In this document: positions 36,756 to 47,099 of the stretch, piece after piece
How the letters are laid out: the number at the start of each line of letters is the position of its first letter
Numbering within the stretch: the first letter of the stretch is position 1
Assembly (NCBI RefSeq): GCF_030063145.1
Contig: NZ_JASISM010000005.1
Location: 248,001 to 312,000 of the forward strand
DNA length: 64,000 nucleotides
Direction: 5' to 3'
Source: Cryobacterium sp. PH31-L1
Lineage (GTDB): Bacteria; Actinomycetota; Actinomycetes; Actinomycetales; Microbacteriaceae
Position numbers and translations under genes: made by a program
The notes under the pieces: generated by a model
What the model saw: the letters and a program-made list of their open reading frames with translations, nothing else
Told to the model about the DNA's origin: nothing
The model's database searches: none

Positions 36756-38231
36756 TCAGTGGCGCAGCGAGATGCCGTGCCCGATACGGCGAAACAGCAA
36801 GGCAGCCACGATGGCGCCGACAATGAAGAACGACGCACCCCACCAGTAGGCGACCGCGTAGCTCTGCACTGCGGCCTGGGCTGCGACCGCCGCCGTCGCG
36901 GGCAGGTGGGCGGCAACATAATTGGTCGCCGCGGTGGCCGCGAGGGTGTTGAGCAGCGCGGTTCCGATGGATCCGCCGACCTGCTGGCTGGTGTTGACCA
37001 TGGCCGAGGCGACGCCGGCGAACTGGCCGTCGACCCCGAGCGTTGCGGTCTGCATCGAGGCGGGCATTATCGTTCCCATCGCCAGTCCGAGAATCATCAG
37101 CGGCGGCAGAACGTCGAGTACGTAAACACTGTTCAGGTCGAGGTGAGTGAGATAGATCATGCCGATCGCCCCGAGGCTCATGCCGATCGGCACCAGAACT
37201 TTGGGGCCGAATCGCGGCACGAAGATGTTCGTCGACAGTTGAGCGGCGAGCACGAGCATGGCGATCATCGGCAAGAAGGACAGGCCGGTCTGCATCGGTG
37301 AGTACTGCAGCGACGTCTGCAGGTAGTAGGTCACGAACAGGAAGATGCCGAACATGCCCGCGCCGGCGATGAGAATCGAGATGTACGCGGCGGCGCGGTT
37401 GCGGTCCAGCACGATGGCCAACGGCAGAAGCGGATGCGCCGCCTTGCGCTGCCAGAGCACGAAAGCGACCAGCAGAACCCCGGCTACCGACAGCGTGCCC
37501 CAGGTCAGAATGGAGTCCCAGCCGTCGGTCTCCGCGTTGGAGAAGCCATAAACCAGGCCGAACAGGGCGCCGGAGACCAGCAAGGTTCCGGGAATGTCGA
37601 GCTTGGGCCTCGGGCCGGTGCGGGTGACGTGGCTGACGAAGATGGCCGCGCCGACGATGGCGATCATGGCGATGACAACGTTGATGTAGAGGTTCCAGCG
37701 CCAGTCGAAGTTCTCGGTGAGGTATCCGCCGAGCAGCAGGCCCACGGCACCGCCGGCACCGGCGATCGCGCCGAACACCCCGAAGGCACGGGCGCGTTCC
37801 TTGGGAATGGTGAACGTCGTCGTGAGCACGGCGAGCGCGGTCGGGGCGAGCAGGGCGCCGAACGCCCCCTGCAGGGCCCGAGCGCCGACGAGCATGCCGA
37901 AGCTGTCGGCCGCGCCACCGAGGGCCGAGGCGGCGGCGAATCCAATCAGACCGATGATGAACGTGCGCTTGCGACCGATCAGGTCGGAGAGCCGGCCGCC
38001 GAGCAGCAGCAGACTGCCGAAGGCAAGCGAGTAGGCCGTGACGATCCACTGGCGATCGCCGTTGGAGAAGCCGAGGTCGGCCTGGGCCGATGGAAGGGCG
38101 ATGTTGACGACGGTCGAGTCGAGTACGACCATGAGCTGGGCGAGCCCAACCACGATGAGGGTCCACCAACGGCGGGAGGTGGGTGGTGCGGCGACGATTT
38201 CGGGCGACGCGATGGAGGAAGTCTGTGACAT
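36756..38231 (-). CDS. DHA2 family (EmrB/QacA) multidrug MFS exporter
   Basis: 491 aa with 14 membrane spans. DHA2 marks: VVLDSTVVNIALPSAQADLGFS in span 1, WIVTAYSLAFGSLLLLGGRLSDLIGRKRTF (motif A), motif C region GAIAGAGGAVGLLLGGYLTE, and WRWNLYINV. Such proteins expel drugs using the proton gradient. ATG 38231 is 103 nt from the divergent TetR gene, the usual arrangement of a repressed exporter. Confidence 0.93.
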   Translation of the reverse strand: MSQTSSIASPEIVAAPPTSRRWWTLIVVGLAQLMVVLDSTVVNIALPSAQADLGFSNGDRQWIVTAYSLAFGSLLLLGGRLSDLIGRKRTFIIGLIGFAAASALGGAADSFGMLVGARALQGAFGALLAPTALAVLTTTFTIPKERARAFGVFGAIAGAGGAVGLLLGGYLTENFDWRWNLYINVVIAMIAIVGAAIFVSHVTRTGPRPKLDIPGTLLVSGALFGLVYGFSNAETDGWDSILTWGTLSVAGVLLVAFVLWQRKAAHPLLPLAIVLDRNRAAAYISILIAGAGMFGIFLFVTYYLQTSLQYSPMQTGLSFLPMIAMLVLAAQLSTNIFVPRFGPKVLVPIGMSLGAIGMIYLTHLDLNSVYVLDVLPPLMILGLAMGTIMPASMQTATLGVDGQFAGVASAMVNTSQQVGGSIGTALLNTLAATAATNYVAAHLPATAAVAAQAAVQSYAVAYWWGASFFIVGAIVAALLFRRIGHGISLRH

Positions 38232-38249
38232 GTCGGATACTCTATGCGA

Positions 38250-38279
38250 AACTGAGTAGTTCCGGATCTTAACAGTTCC
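38250..38279. promoter_or_regulatory. Possible TetR operator between exporter and regulator
   Basis: AACTGAGTAGTT (38250-38261) has perfect 4-bp outer arms, and AGTTCC occurs at 38258 and 38274, 16 bp apart. The 103-nt divergent gap is A/T-rich compared with its surroundings. The evidence for a specific operator is weak. Confidence 0.25.
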
Positions 38280-38334
38280 TGAATATGCGATAATTTACGA
38301 GAACGAAACACCAAGCGTAGTGAGGGGGCCAGTG

Positions 38335-39009
38335 ATGACGCTCGATGCGATCCCGCTCGAGGAGACTCATGAGGAGACCCCGAAACTGGGGCGCAAACGC
38401 GACCACACCCGCGACCCCGACATTCTTGACGCCGCCCTCGACGTGCTCGCCGAAACCGGCTACGACGGAATGACCATGGAAATGGTGGCCGCCAGGGCCA
38501 AGGCGGGCAAAGCCACCCTCTACCGTCGCTGGCCGTCCAAGGGTGAACTCGTCATCGACGCCGTCGCCTGCATGAAACGCGGCGATTTCGACCGCGACCA
38601 CCTGCCAGACACCGGCACCCTGCGCGGCGACCTCGTGGCCATGATCAAACCGCACGCCATCGAAGACGGCGCCCGCAAGATGCGCATCATGGCCGGACTC
38701 ATGTCGATGATCTCCCGCAACCCCGAGCTCGCCGAGGTGGCGCGGGCCGCGATCGTGGAGCCGCGGGCATCCGCTAATCGCATTCTGCTGCAGCGCGCCA
38801 TCGACCGTGGCGAGATTTCGGCGCACTCCGACATCGACAACCTCGCTCTGCTCAGCCAATCCATGGCCATCTATCGCGTTCTCGTGTTGCAGAAACCGGT
38901 CAATCGGGACTTCTTCATTCAGCTCATCGACGGCGTGGTGCTTCCCGCGGTCGGGCTAGGTCGCCCACTCCCCCCGGTTGACGGGTCGAACAGCGCGCCT
39001 GACACGTGA
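38335..39009 (+). CDS. TetR/AcrR family regulator
   Basis: 224 aa. N-terminal TetR HTH (DPDILDAALDVLAETGYDGMTMEMVAARAKAGKATLYRRWPSKGELV read in parts, residues 23-70), followed by a helical ligand-binding domain. ATG 38335 follows GAGGGGG by six bases. It is divergent from the EmrB-type exporter and most likely represses it. Its stop overlaps the start of the DNA glycosylase-like gene (GTGA), which would be co-regulated. Confidence 0.9.
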   Translation: MTLDAIPLEETHEETPKLGRKRDHTRDPDILDAALDVLAETGYDGMTMEMVAARAKAGKATLYRRWPSKGELVIDAVACMKRGDFDRDHLPDTGTLRGDLVAMIKPHAIEDGARKMRIMAGLMSMISRNPELAEVARAAIVEPRASANRILLQRAIDRGEISAHSDIDNLALLSQSMAIYRVLVLQKPVNRDFFIQLIDGVVLPAVGLGRPLPPVDGSNSAPDT

Positions 39010-39866
39010 CAGTGACCACAGAGACTCGCGTTCTCGCGGCCACCGAATGGCGAAGCCTCGAACAGGACCACGAACACCGCGCCGACGCGCTCACTCAGGC
39101 CAGGCGCGAGCGAGCGGCGACCGGCCAGACGCATCCGGTCGACGATTTTCTATTCACCTACTACCCGTTCCGGCCGGGGCTGTTGCGTCGCTGGCATCCC
39201 GGCGCCGACGTCGTATTGCAGGGCGCCGCCAGCCTGCCCCGTGCCAGCTGGAAGTGGTATCGCACCGAGGTCGCCGACAGCCACGTGGATGCCCCGGCCT
39301 TTTTCGCGAAGAATGAGCGCGTCATCCGCTTCATTGGAACACTCCTCACGGCCACGCGGCAACGGCCAGCCCACTTCGGCTGTTTCGGCCTGCACGAATG
39401 GGCGATGGTCTATCGCCAGGGGGAGCACCGTCACGTCGCGCCGCTGCGCCTCGGACAGAACGACACCGACGCTGTCGTCGCCGACAACCGCATCACATGC
39501 AGCCATTTTGACGCTTTTCGATTCTTCACTCCCGCAGCCCTGCCGCTCAATCAGCTGCAGCCCACGCGGGAGAACCAGCCGGTGCTGGAACAGCCCGGCT
39601 GCCTGCACGCTGGCATGGACGTCTACAAGTGGGTGATCAAACTCGGCCCACTGGTTCCGGGCGAGATCTTGCTCGACTCCTTCGAGCTGGCCCGCGACAT
39701 TCGCCGGCTTGACATGGAGGCATCCCCCTACGACCTGAGCGACTGGGGTTGTGCGCCGGTCGAGGTCGAAACGCCCGCCGGCAAGGCTGAGTATGTGCGC
39801 CGCCAGCGCGGTTTCACTGAGCGCAGTAACCTGCTGCGCGACCGGGTCGTGAGCCTTCTGGTCTGA
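39006..39866 (+). CDS. Putative 3-methyladenine DNA glycosylase
   Basis: 286 aa, GTG start overlapping the TetR stop. The sequence (WRSLEQDHEHRADALT, HPVDDFLFTYYPFRPGLLRRWHPG, LTATRQRPAHFGCFGLHEWAMVY, FDAFRFFTPAALPLN) matches a conserved actinobacterial family annotated as 3-methyladenine DNA glycosylase. I know of the name by homology only; I see no HhH-GPD motif. Coupling to a TetR regulator and drug exporter suggests a stress-linked unit. Confidence 0.7.
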   Translation: MTVTTETRVLAATEWRSLEQDHEHRADALTQARRERAATGQTHPVDDFLFTYYPFRPGLLRRWHPGADVVLQGAASLPRASWKWYRTEVADSHVDAPAFFAKNERVIRFIGTLLTATRQRPAHFGCFGLHEWAMVYRQGEHRHVAPLRLGQNDTDAVVADNRITCSHFDAFRFFTPAALPLNQLQPTRENQPVLEQPGCLHAGMDVYKWVIKLGPLVPGEILLDSFELARDIRRLDMEASPYDLSDWGCAPVEVETPAGKAEYVRRQRGFTERSNLLRDRVVSLLV

Positions 39867-40111
39867 AAGTCCTTGCGCGATTGCTCGGGTGGAGCGGTTG
39901 CCAGCCTTTCCACAGGTTCCACAGCAGCAGCCAGCGGATGCCGCTCATGGCGGCGTTCTCATCGCGCCGCACGGAGTGCGCCGCCCATTTGAAACGTCTC
40001 GTGGCACCCATTTGGGGCACGGTGACCAAACCAGATCGTTCAGTGCTCCGGACCACTATTGCGGCCCGAGATCACATCGTGGCCGGAACAGAACATCGAA
40101 TAGGAGCTCTC

Positions 40112-40675
40112 ATGAACACGATCACGAAGCACACGAACATTCGCAAGATCACCGCGCTGGGTATCACCGGCGCCGCGGCATCCGCTCTCATCATCGGCGG
40201 TTTCGCTGCCCCCGCCATGGCTTTCGACGGCGATCGCACCAGCACGTCAACAAGCACGAGCACTGACAGCTCGTCCGAGGAAAACCGCCTCGACCTCATC
40301 GGCGACCTGTTCAACCTTTCCGGCAACGACTCGACCGGCAACGGTGTTCTCGGCAACGACACTTCTCTCGGTGGCGTGGCCAACGGCGGCCTGGTGAACG
40401 GCCCGCTCGTTTCAGACTCCCTCAACGGCGATGTCGCCTCGGGCAACGAGGTCGGCAACGACATCGGCAACGGCACGTCGGTCGGCAACGGCAACGACGT
40501 GGTCGCACCGATCGAGGCCCCCATCACCGCGCCCGTTGACGCCGGCAACGGCACCGACGTCGGCGGAGTCGAGGGTATCGACGGCGGCGACATCAACAGC
40601 GGCGATATCGACACTTCCGTCGACTCGATCGTCAACGACGTTCTCGGTGGCCTCGGTCTCGGACTCGGCCGCTAA
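40112..40675 (+). CDS. Secreted Gly/Asn-rich low-complexity protein
   Basis: 187 aa. ATG 40112 with AGGAG five bases upstream. A Sec signal peptide (KHTNIRKITALGITGAAASALIIGG, cleavage after AMA near residue 37) is followed by a Ser/Thr run and a region rich in Gly, Asn, Asp and Val with repeated GND/GNG motifs (GNDSTGNG, GNEVGNDIGNG). No domain recognised and no anchor at the C-terminus (GGLGLGLGR), so it is presumably released or wall-associated. It is monocistronic, closed by a perfect terminator. A 245-nt region upstream holds no gene. Confidence 0.75.
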   Translation: MNTITKHTNIRKITALGITGAAASALIIGGFAAPAMAFDGDRTSTSTSTSTDSSSEENRLDLIGDLFNLSGNDSTGNGVLGNDTSLGGVANGGLVNGPLVSDSLNGDVASGNEVGNDIGNGTSVGNGNDVVAPIEAPITAPVDAGNGTDVGGVEGIDGGDINSGDIDTSVDSIVNDVLGGLGLGLGR

Positions 40676-40693
40676 CCAACCCACCAACAGCAA

Positions 40694-40727
40694 GGGCGCC
40701 TCCCACTCGGGAGGCGCCCTCTTTGTG
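40694..40727 (+). terminator. Rho-independent terminator
   Basis: Perfect 11-bp stem GGGCGCCTCCC/GGGAGGCGCCC with loop ACTC, followed by TCTTTGTGT. It lies 18 nt past the secreted-protein stop and could also stop the convergent ankyrin gene. Confidence 0.85.
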
Positions 40728-40748
40728 TGCGGTCGGTACCGGGGGCAG

Positions 40749-41150
40749 TCAGTCGCGCGGGAACGACTCGATGATCTCGCGCATACGGGGCAGGCCGAAC
40801 TGGTCGGCGATGGCGATGCCACTGTGCGTGCCGAGGCTGGGGTCGGCATCCGCTTCGAGGAGCAACCGCAGAATTGCCTCGCTGTTACGAAAGACCGCGC
40901 ACGAGATGGCGGTCTGGCCCATGGCATTCACAACGGATGCGTCCGCCCCGCGCCGCAGAAGCTCCGCGACCGTCTCCGGGTGCTGCTGGTACGCCGCGAC
41001 GATCAGCAGGGTGTCGCCGCGCGGGTTGAGAACGTTGAGGCCGACTCCGGCATCGATCATCTCGCCCAGCGGCTCGGTCTGGCCGTCGCGGGCGAGGTCG
41101 AAAACGCCCTCGATGACCTCGGGGCTGAGCCCGGATGTGTTCTCGTTCAC
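40749..41150 (-). CDS. Ankyrin repeat protein
   Basis: 133 aa, GTG start with GAGAG-type signal upstream. Three ankyrin units are visible: LGEMIDAGVGLNVLNPRGDTLLIVAAYQ, VAELLRRGADASVVNAMGQTAISCAVFR, and ILRLLLEADADPSLGTHSGIAIADQF (each quoted in part as repeat cores such as GDTLLIVAA and GQTAISCAV). Such small bacterial ankyrin proteins bind other proteins; partner unknown. No signal peptide. It diverges from the alpha/beta hydrolase. Confidence 0.88.
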   Translation of the reverse strand: MNENTSGLSPEVIEGVFDLARDGQTEPLGEMIDAGVGLNVLNPRGDTLLIVAAYQQHPETVAELLRRGADASVVNAMGQTAISCAVFRNSEAILRLLLEADADPSLGTHSGIAIADQFGLPRMREIIESFPRD

Positions 41151-41257
41151 TGCACTGCTCTCGCTCGATTTACCGTTGGCCCAGCGTAACCGGCGCGGAG
41201 CGGTGGTGAGCGATTGTGGTAAAACCGGGGCGGAAACATCCGTGGTGAAATAGGGGG

Positions 41258-42034
41258 ATGTTGCACCGAACCGCGCCCGAGCACCGTTTCGTTCCGTCCC
41301 TGGACGGCGTGCAGTTGGCTACCTATGAGCTCGGCGATCCCGAGAATCCGACCGTTTTCGTCGTGCACGGCTTCGCTTCGAGCGCGATCGCGAACTGGCA
41401 CGCCACCGGCTGGACTCGCGATCTGACCCGCGCCGGCTTTCATGTGATCGGCATCGACCAGCGCGGCCATGGCGCAAGCGACAAGCCGCACTCCCCCGAC
41501 GCCTACACGATGGAGCTGCTGGTCGGCGACGTCGAGGCCGTGCTCGACGCCTACCTGCTCACCGAGGTGCGCTACGTCGGCTACTCCCTCGGCGCCCGCG
41601 TCGGCTGGCAGGCGGCGCGCGAAATGGGCGGCCGCATCACACACGCGGTGCTTGGCGGCATTCCCGACGGTGATCCCCTGAAACGTTTTCAGATAGCGGA
41701 TGCCCGCGCCCACCTCGAGCACGGCACCGAGGTCACCGATCGCCTCACCGGCATCTTCCTCGAGATGGCGAAGGCCCAGCCGGGCAACGACCTCGCGGCG
41801 TTGGTCGCCTTGGTTGAGGGCATGCGTGGCGGGCCGCAGCCCGGACCGACCAACGCGCCGACCCAACCGGTGCTGTTCGCGACTGGAAGTGAGGACAGCA
41901 TTCTCGACGCATCCAGGGCGTTGGCCGAGGCCACACCGAACGGTGGTTTCTTCGAGATCCCCGGTCGCAATCACTTCAATGCGCCCACGTCGCGGCCGTT
42001 TCGCGAGGCGGCGATCGAGTTTCTGAAGGCTTAG
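41258..42034 (+). CDS. Alpha/beta hydrolase
   Basis: 258 aa. Oxyanion region VVHGFASS, nucleophile elbow GYSLGARVGW (Ser about 110), acid in TGSEDSILD and His in PGRNHFNAPT. Looks like a soluble esterase or lactonase; substrate unknown. ATG 41258 matches the usual N-terminal layout. It converges with the VOC gene, ending 3 nt from its stop. Confidence 0.9.
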   Translation: MLHRTAPEHRFVPSLDGVQLATYELGDPENPTVFVVHGFASSAIANWHATGWTRDLTRAGFHVIGIDQRGHGASDKPHSPDAYTMELLVGDVEAVLDAYLLTEVRYVGYSLGARVGWQAAREMGGRITHAVLGGIPDGDPLKRFQIADARAHLEHGTEVTDRLTGIFLEMAKAQPGNDLAALVALVEGMRGGPQPGPTNAPTQPVLFATGSEDSILDASRALAEATPNGGFFEIPGRNHFNAPTSRPFREAAIEFLKA

Positions 42035-42037
42035 ACG

Positions 42038-42469
42038 TTAGCCCAGCGACACGGTTCCGTCGTCATCGACGTGCCAACCGGGGTTGTGCGCGATCTCCCA
42101 GATGACACCGTTCGGGTCGGCGACGTGGCCGTGAAAGATGCCGCCGAAGCCGCCATCCTGGGCGGGCTTGAGCACGGTTCCGCCGGCGGCTTCCATCGCC
42201 GAAATCGTAACGCTGACGTCGCTCCGGCTTCCGAGATTGTGCGAGAGGGTGATGCCGGTGGCACCGGTGGTCGTGTGTTCGCGTTGTAAGTCTTCGTCGA
42301 ACTTCCGAGCGTCGAACAAGCCGAGCATGAGTCCGGGTCCAACCTGGAAGAAGACAATCTCACCGGGAACGTCCACGAGGGGAGTCCAGCCCAGTCCGTC
42401 ACGATAGAACCTGCGGACCGCGTCCAGGTCGCCGGTGGCCAGGGTGATGAAATTTACGCGTTGTTCCAT
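42038..42469 (-). CDS. VOC family (glyoxalase-like) protein
   Basis: 143 aa. Two beta-alpha-beta-beta-beta modules: [22 protein letters not shown] at the start and [25 protein letters not shown] at the end, with His/Glu metal-ligand candidates in HGH and WEIAHN. The reaction is unknown. Its promoter region faces the decayed locus beginning near 42500. Confidence 0.88.
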   Translation of the reverse strand: MEQRVNFITLATGDLDAVRRFYRDGLGWTPLVDVPGEIVFFQVGPGLMLGLFDARKFDEDLQREHTTTGATGITLSHNLGSRSDVSVTISAMEAAGGTVLKPAQDGGFGGIFHGHVADPNGVIWEIAHNPGWHVDDDGTVSLG

Positions 42470-42528
42470 GAGACCAGTCTTTCAGAGGCACCCGTGTTTT
42501 AAGGGGCGCCCCGAACTAGGCCCGCGGC

Positions 42529-42711
42529 GTGACCGCGGTCGACCGATTCCAGACCGGTCCGAGGCCAACCCTGCTGGCCTCGGCCACATCAAAGGTGTAC
42601 GCAGTGCCGTTTTTCAGCCCGGTCACCACCGCCGATTGCACCCGCCCGACCACGAGTTTGGTGGTCGTCGAGACGCGGCTGGCCGACGAGTTGGGACGGG
42701 CGATCGCCTGA
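42529..42711 (+). other. Unassigned 60-codon frame, probably remnant
   Basis: A GTG-initiated frame with the ending SLVVVETRLADELGRAIA reads like the C-terminus of a larger protein, but I cannot name it. An in-frame stop lies four codons upstream. It occupies a gene-poor stretch (42480-42900) next to other broken genes. Coding status is doubtful. Confidence 0.25.
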
Positions 42712-42904
42712 GGTTCCGCGTGTCACGGGTTGGTGACCTTTGCCTTGGTTCGCACTGGGTCGACTTCTCATGCGCGTACCAGGGGCGAGGGCGTCACAGC
42801 GCGGACGAGCGCGGTGTCGAACCTCGGCGGTGCCCTAGGCTCGAAACGAGTCCGGTTCCGCGGGGGCCGGTCAGGGGCACGTCGATTTGTGGCAGAGGAT
42901 GCTG

Positions 42905-43183
42905 ATGCCGACTTTGCGGGTGACTGATTCGGTGCTGGACGACCTGTCGACGACCCTGTCCGGGGCTGCTGCACAGCTGAGCTTTTCCGACTGGATATTT
43001 CGGTGGCCGGAGGGTGCCCTGCAGAGCGACTCGGTCGCGGCTGCCTTGCGCGACGCGACGTCCCAGCAAAGCGCACGGGCCGACCTGGCCGCGCTGGCCC
43101 TGACCGCGCTCGGCGACTTCCCGAGCACCGTGGCTGAAAATTTTCACGCGACCAACTCCGCCCTCGGCCGGCAGGCGAACTGA
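42905..43183 (+). CDS. Small ESX/WXG-like helical protein
   Basis: 92 aa. ATG 42905 follows AGAGGA by five bases; ATG 42899 is also possible. The sequence TLRVTDSVLDDLSTTLSGAAAQL ... ADLAALALTALGDFP ... VAENFHATNSAL is all-helical with heptad character, no Cys and no signal peptide, the size and shape of the small partners encoded ahead of ESX-secreted polymorphic toxins in actinobacteria. No WxG triad is evident at the centre, so the assignment is by context. A broken frame and a lipoprotein follow directly. Confidence 0.6.
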   Translation: MPTLRVTDSVLDDLSTTLSGAAAQLSFSDWIFRWPEGALQSDSVAAALRDATSQQSARADLAALALTALGDFPSTVAENFHATNSALGRQAN

Positions 43184-43185
43184 CC

Positions 43186-43465
43186 ATGTGGACAGCCGAT
43201 TCAACCACTAACTACGCCGACTTCTCCTACGAAGACATCCTGCAGGTCGCGCAGGGCACTGGTGGAGTCGGAGGCGGCAAGCTCCAGTGACGACTTCCAC
43301 TTTGGTGCGTTCTATCAGGGCCCAGAGCCCGCGTACACGAAAGATTGGCAGGGGGCACCCATACTGAACTTCGGAGTGTTGACGGAGAACCACAGCCTCG
43401 TTGCCGCGGACGATGCGAACAATATCGACGTGCTTGTGGACCTGGAAAGGTGGATTTACCGTTGA
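43186..43465 (+). pseudogene. Remnant of a secreted effector/toxin gene
   Basis: Two short frames overlap in different registers. From ATG 43186, two bases after the helical-protein stop, 34 residues run to a stop at 43290 (MWTADSTTNYADFSYEDILQ in part). A second frame, 43262-43465, reads DFHFGAFYQGPEPAYTKDWQG ... DVLVDLERWIYR and looks like the C-terminus of a longer globular protein. I infer that the middle of one gene has been lost with a frame change. The lipoprotein start overlaps its final codon. Confidence 0.5.
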
Positions 43466-43968
43466 AACCGATGATTCTGGCCCGGTTGGGCGCTGGTGTG
43501 TTCGTCGTCACCCTGGCGCTGACGGCTTGCGCAGCGCCTCAGAACTTGCAGAAGGAGACCAGCATGGACCTGCAGACCGCCGAGGGAATCGCCCTCGCGA
43601 TGGAGGACGAGATCGCTGCTCTGCTTCCCTCCGAGAACGTCGGCGACCAGACACAGCAGCAGACTTCTCCACTGCTCAAGTGCGCGGACGACCGATACCG
43701 CTGGTCGGGCCGAACCGTTGTCACGTTCACCGGCGAGGTCGATACTCAAGGCATCGTCGACGGCATCGCGGCGGCCTGGAAGCTCGAGGCGGGAGTCAAC
43801 GTTGAGGAGGGTGACGCCACCGGCGATGATGCCGAAGTCGACCTGCGAGTTGTGGATGGTGGGTCCTACAACGCGGCCATTTGGAATTCGGGCACGCAGC
43901 TCTACATCACTTCTTTCTCGCCGTGTTTCGAGCTGGAGGAGGGGCAGCATCCGTCGGATGAATATTGA
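43462..43968 (+). CDS. Lipoprotein, putative immunity-type partner
   Basis: 168 aa. TTG 43462 or ATG 43471 start; AGGTGG lies about nine bases before the TTG. Signal peptide with lipobox LTAC (Cys about 24). The mature part contains DLQTAEGIALAMEDEIAALLP, CADDRYRWSGRTVVTFTGEVD and a C-terminal YITSFSPCFELEEGQ, with a possible Cys-Cys bridge. No named family. Its position directly after a broken effector frame suggests an immunity or anchoring role. It overlaps the remnant's stop by four bases. Confidence 0.65.
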   Translation: MKPMILARLGAGVFVVTLALTACAAPQNLQKETSMDLQTAEGIALAMEDEIAALLPSENVGDQTQQQTSPLLKCADDRYRWSGRTVVTFTGEVDTQGIVDGIAAAWKLEAGVNVEEGDATGDDAEVDLRVVDGGSYNAAIWNSGTQLYITSFSPCFELEEGQHPSDEY

Positions 43969-44010
43969 CCGGATACGACCCTTCATCTACCCGCGCTGAC
44001 GGCGGCAGGG

Positions 44011-44038
44011 AGCGGATGCGGCGGCCGCCGCATCCGCT
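44011..44038. terminator. Perfect 28-bp palindrome, terminator-like
   Basis: AGCGGATGCGGCGG is followed immediately by its exact reverse complement, then TTTCACGG. It lies 42 nt after the lipoprotein stop and 59 nt before the helicase start. A hairpin terminator for the lipoprotein is most likely; an operator for the helicase promoter is possible. Both arms contain the window's over-represented CGGATGC heptamer. Confidence 0.6.
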
Positions 44039-44097
44039 TTCACGGTCGCCGGACGAGCCTTTACGCCGCGGGCGAACTCTTCGACTACCGTTGTACT

Positions 44098-45966
<1,869 letters not shown>

Positions 45967-45981
45967 GACCTGGCAGAAGAC

Positions 45982-46012
45982 GCCCCCACGTTGGTTCAAC
46001 GCGGGGGCTTCT
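45982..46012 (+). terminator. Terminator after the DEAD-box helicase
   Basis: GCCCCCACGTTG (45982-45993) pairs with CAACGCGGGGGC (45997-46008) with one A-C mismatch around a GTT loop, followed by TTCTTC. It sits 15 nt past the helicase stop and just before the convergent quinone reductase end. Confidence 0.8.
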
Positions 46013-46023
46013 TCGTGCTCGGG

Positions 46024-47055
46024 TCAGTTCGCGGATACGTCGATGAGTACCTTGCCGGTGGCGCCGTTCTCGACGAGGGCGTGGGCATCCGCTGTCTGCG
46101 CCAGGTCGAAGCGGTGCAACGGTAGACCGGCATCCGCTCCGATGGGCAGCGCGCCGTCGACGAGCGCTTCGTTGATGGTCGCCGCGGCCTGCTGCACGAC
46201 GTCGATGCCAACCGTGTAGAGCAGCAGAAACTGGTAGCGCACGTTGAGGCTGAAATGCTTGCGCACGTCGAGGGTCATCAGGTCGCCGCCGTTGTTGGCG
46301 TAGACGGCGATCGAGCCGCGGTTGCGAATGACCTTAAGGTCGAGGTCGGAATTCTGGGCCGGGGCCACCTCGACGATGAGGTCGACTCCGTCGGGTGCGA
46401 TGGCTCGAATTTCAGCGGCGACATCAGAGTCGGTGTAGGTGACGACGTGGTGGGCGCCGGCGGCTGCCGCGAGGGTCGCTTTGGCCGGCCCGCTCACCGT
46501 CGTGATCACCGTCGCTCCGGCCCAGCGAGCAAGTTGGATGGCGGCGTGACCGACGGCGCCGGCGCCGCCCGCGACGAGCACGATCTTGCCGTCGAGCGCG
46601 CCCGGATGCAGACGCCGCGGCCCGTCCTCGGCCACGGTGAGCGCGCGGTAGGCGGTGACGGCCGGCACTCCGAGGCTGGCGCCCTGGTCGAAACTGGCCG
46701 CGGCGGGCAGCAGAAACACACGTTCCGCGGGGACTACCGCGTATTCCTGGGCGGTGCCGCTGTTGGCCCGCTGATAGGCGGCGAGGGCGAGCCAGACGCG
46801 ATCGCCGACGGCCACGTTCGACACTCCGGCGCCGACGGCGTCGACGAGTCCCGAGCCGTCCTGATTCGGCACCACGTCGGGAAAAGCCAGAGCCTCTCCC
46901 GATTGTGAGCCACGGCGCGACTTCCAGTCGGTTGGGTTCACCCCGCTGACCAGGATGCGCACGCGCACTTCGCCGGCTCCGGGTTCGGTCACCATTCGAT
47001 CGACAAGGTGGAGCACGGAGGGGTCACCGGTTTCGCTGTACACAATGGTCTTCAT
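46024..47055 (-). CDS. NADPH:quinone oxidoreductase-like (MDR family) protein
   Basis: 343 aa, medium-chain dehydrogenase/reductase without the structural zinc cysteines. N-terminal GroES-like domain (VSGVNPTDWKSRRG, QDGSGLVDAVG) and Rossmann domain with AGGAGAVGHAAIQLARWAGATVI (NADPH-binding Gly-rich loop near 170). Expected to reduce quinones or enals using NADPH. It is downstream of no close same-strand partner (yigZ-like gene ends 44 nt upstream). Confidence 0.9.
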   Translation of the reverse strand: MKTIVYSETGDPSVLHLVDRMVTEPGAGEVRVRILVSGVNPTDWKSRRGSQSGEALAFPDVVPNQDGSGLVDAVGAGVSNVAVGDRVWLALAAYQRANSGTAQEYAVVPAERVFLLPAAASFDQGASLGVPAVTAYRALTVAEDGPRRLHPGALDGKIVLVAGGAGAVGHAAIQLARWAGATVITTVSGPAKATLAAAAGAHHVVTYTDSDVAAEIRAIAPDGVDLIVEVAPAQNSDLDLKVIRNRGSIAVYANNGGDLMTLDVRKHFSLNVRYQFLLLYTVGIDVVQQAAATINEALVDGALPIGADAGLPLHRFDLAQTADAHALVENGATGKVLIDVSAN

Positions 47056-47099
47056 GTGAGACCCAACGCGATGCGCGCCAGATTGTTCCCTCTACTCGG

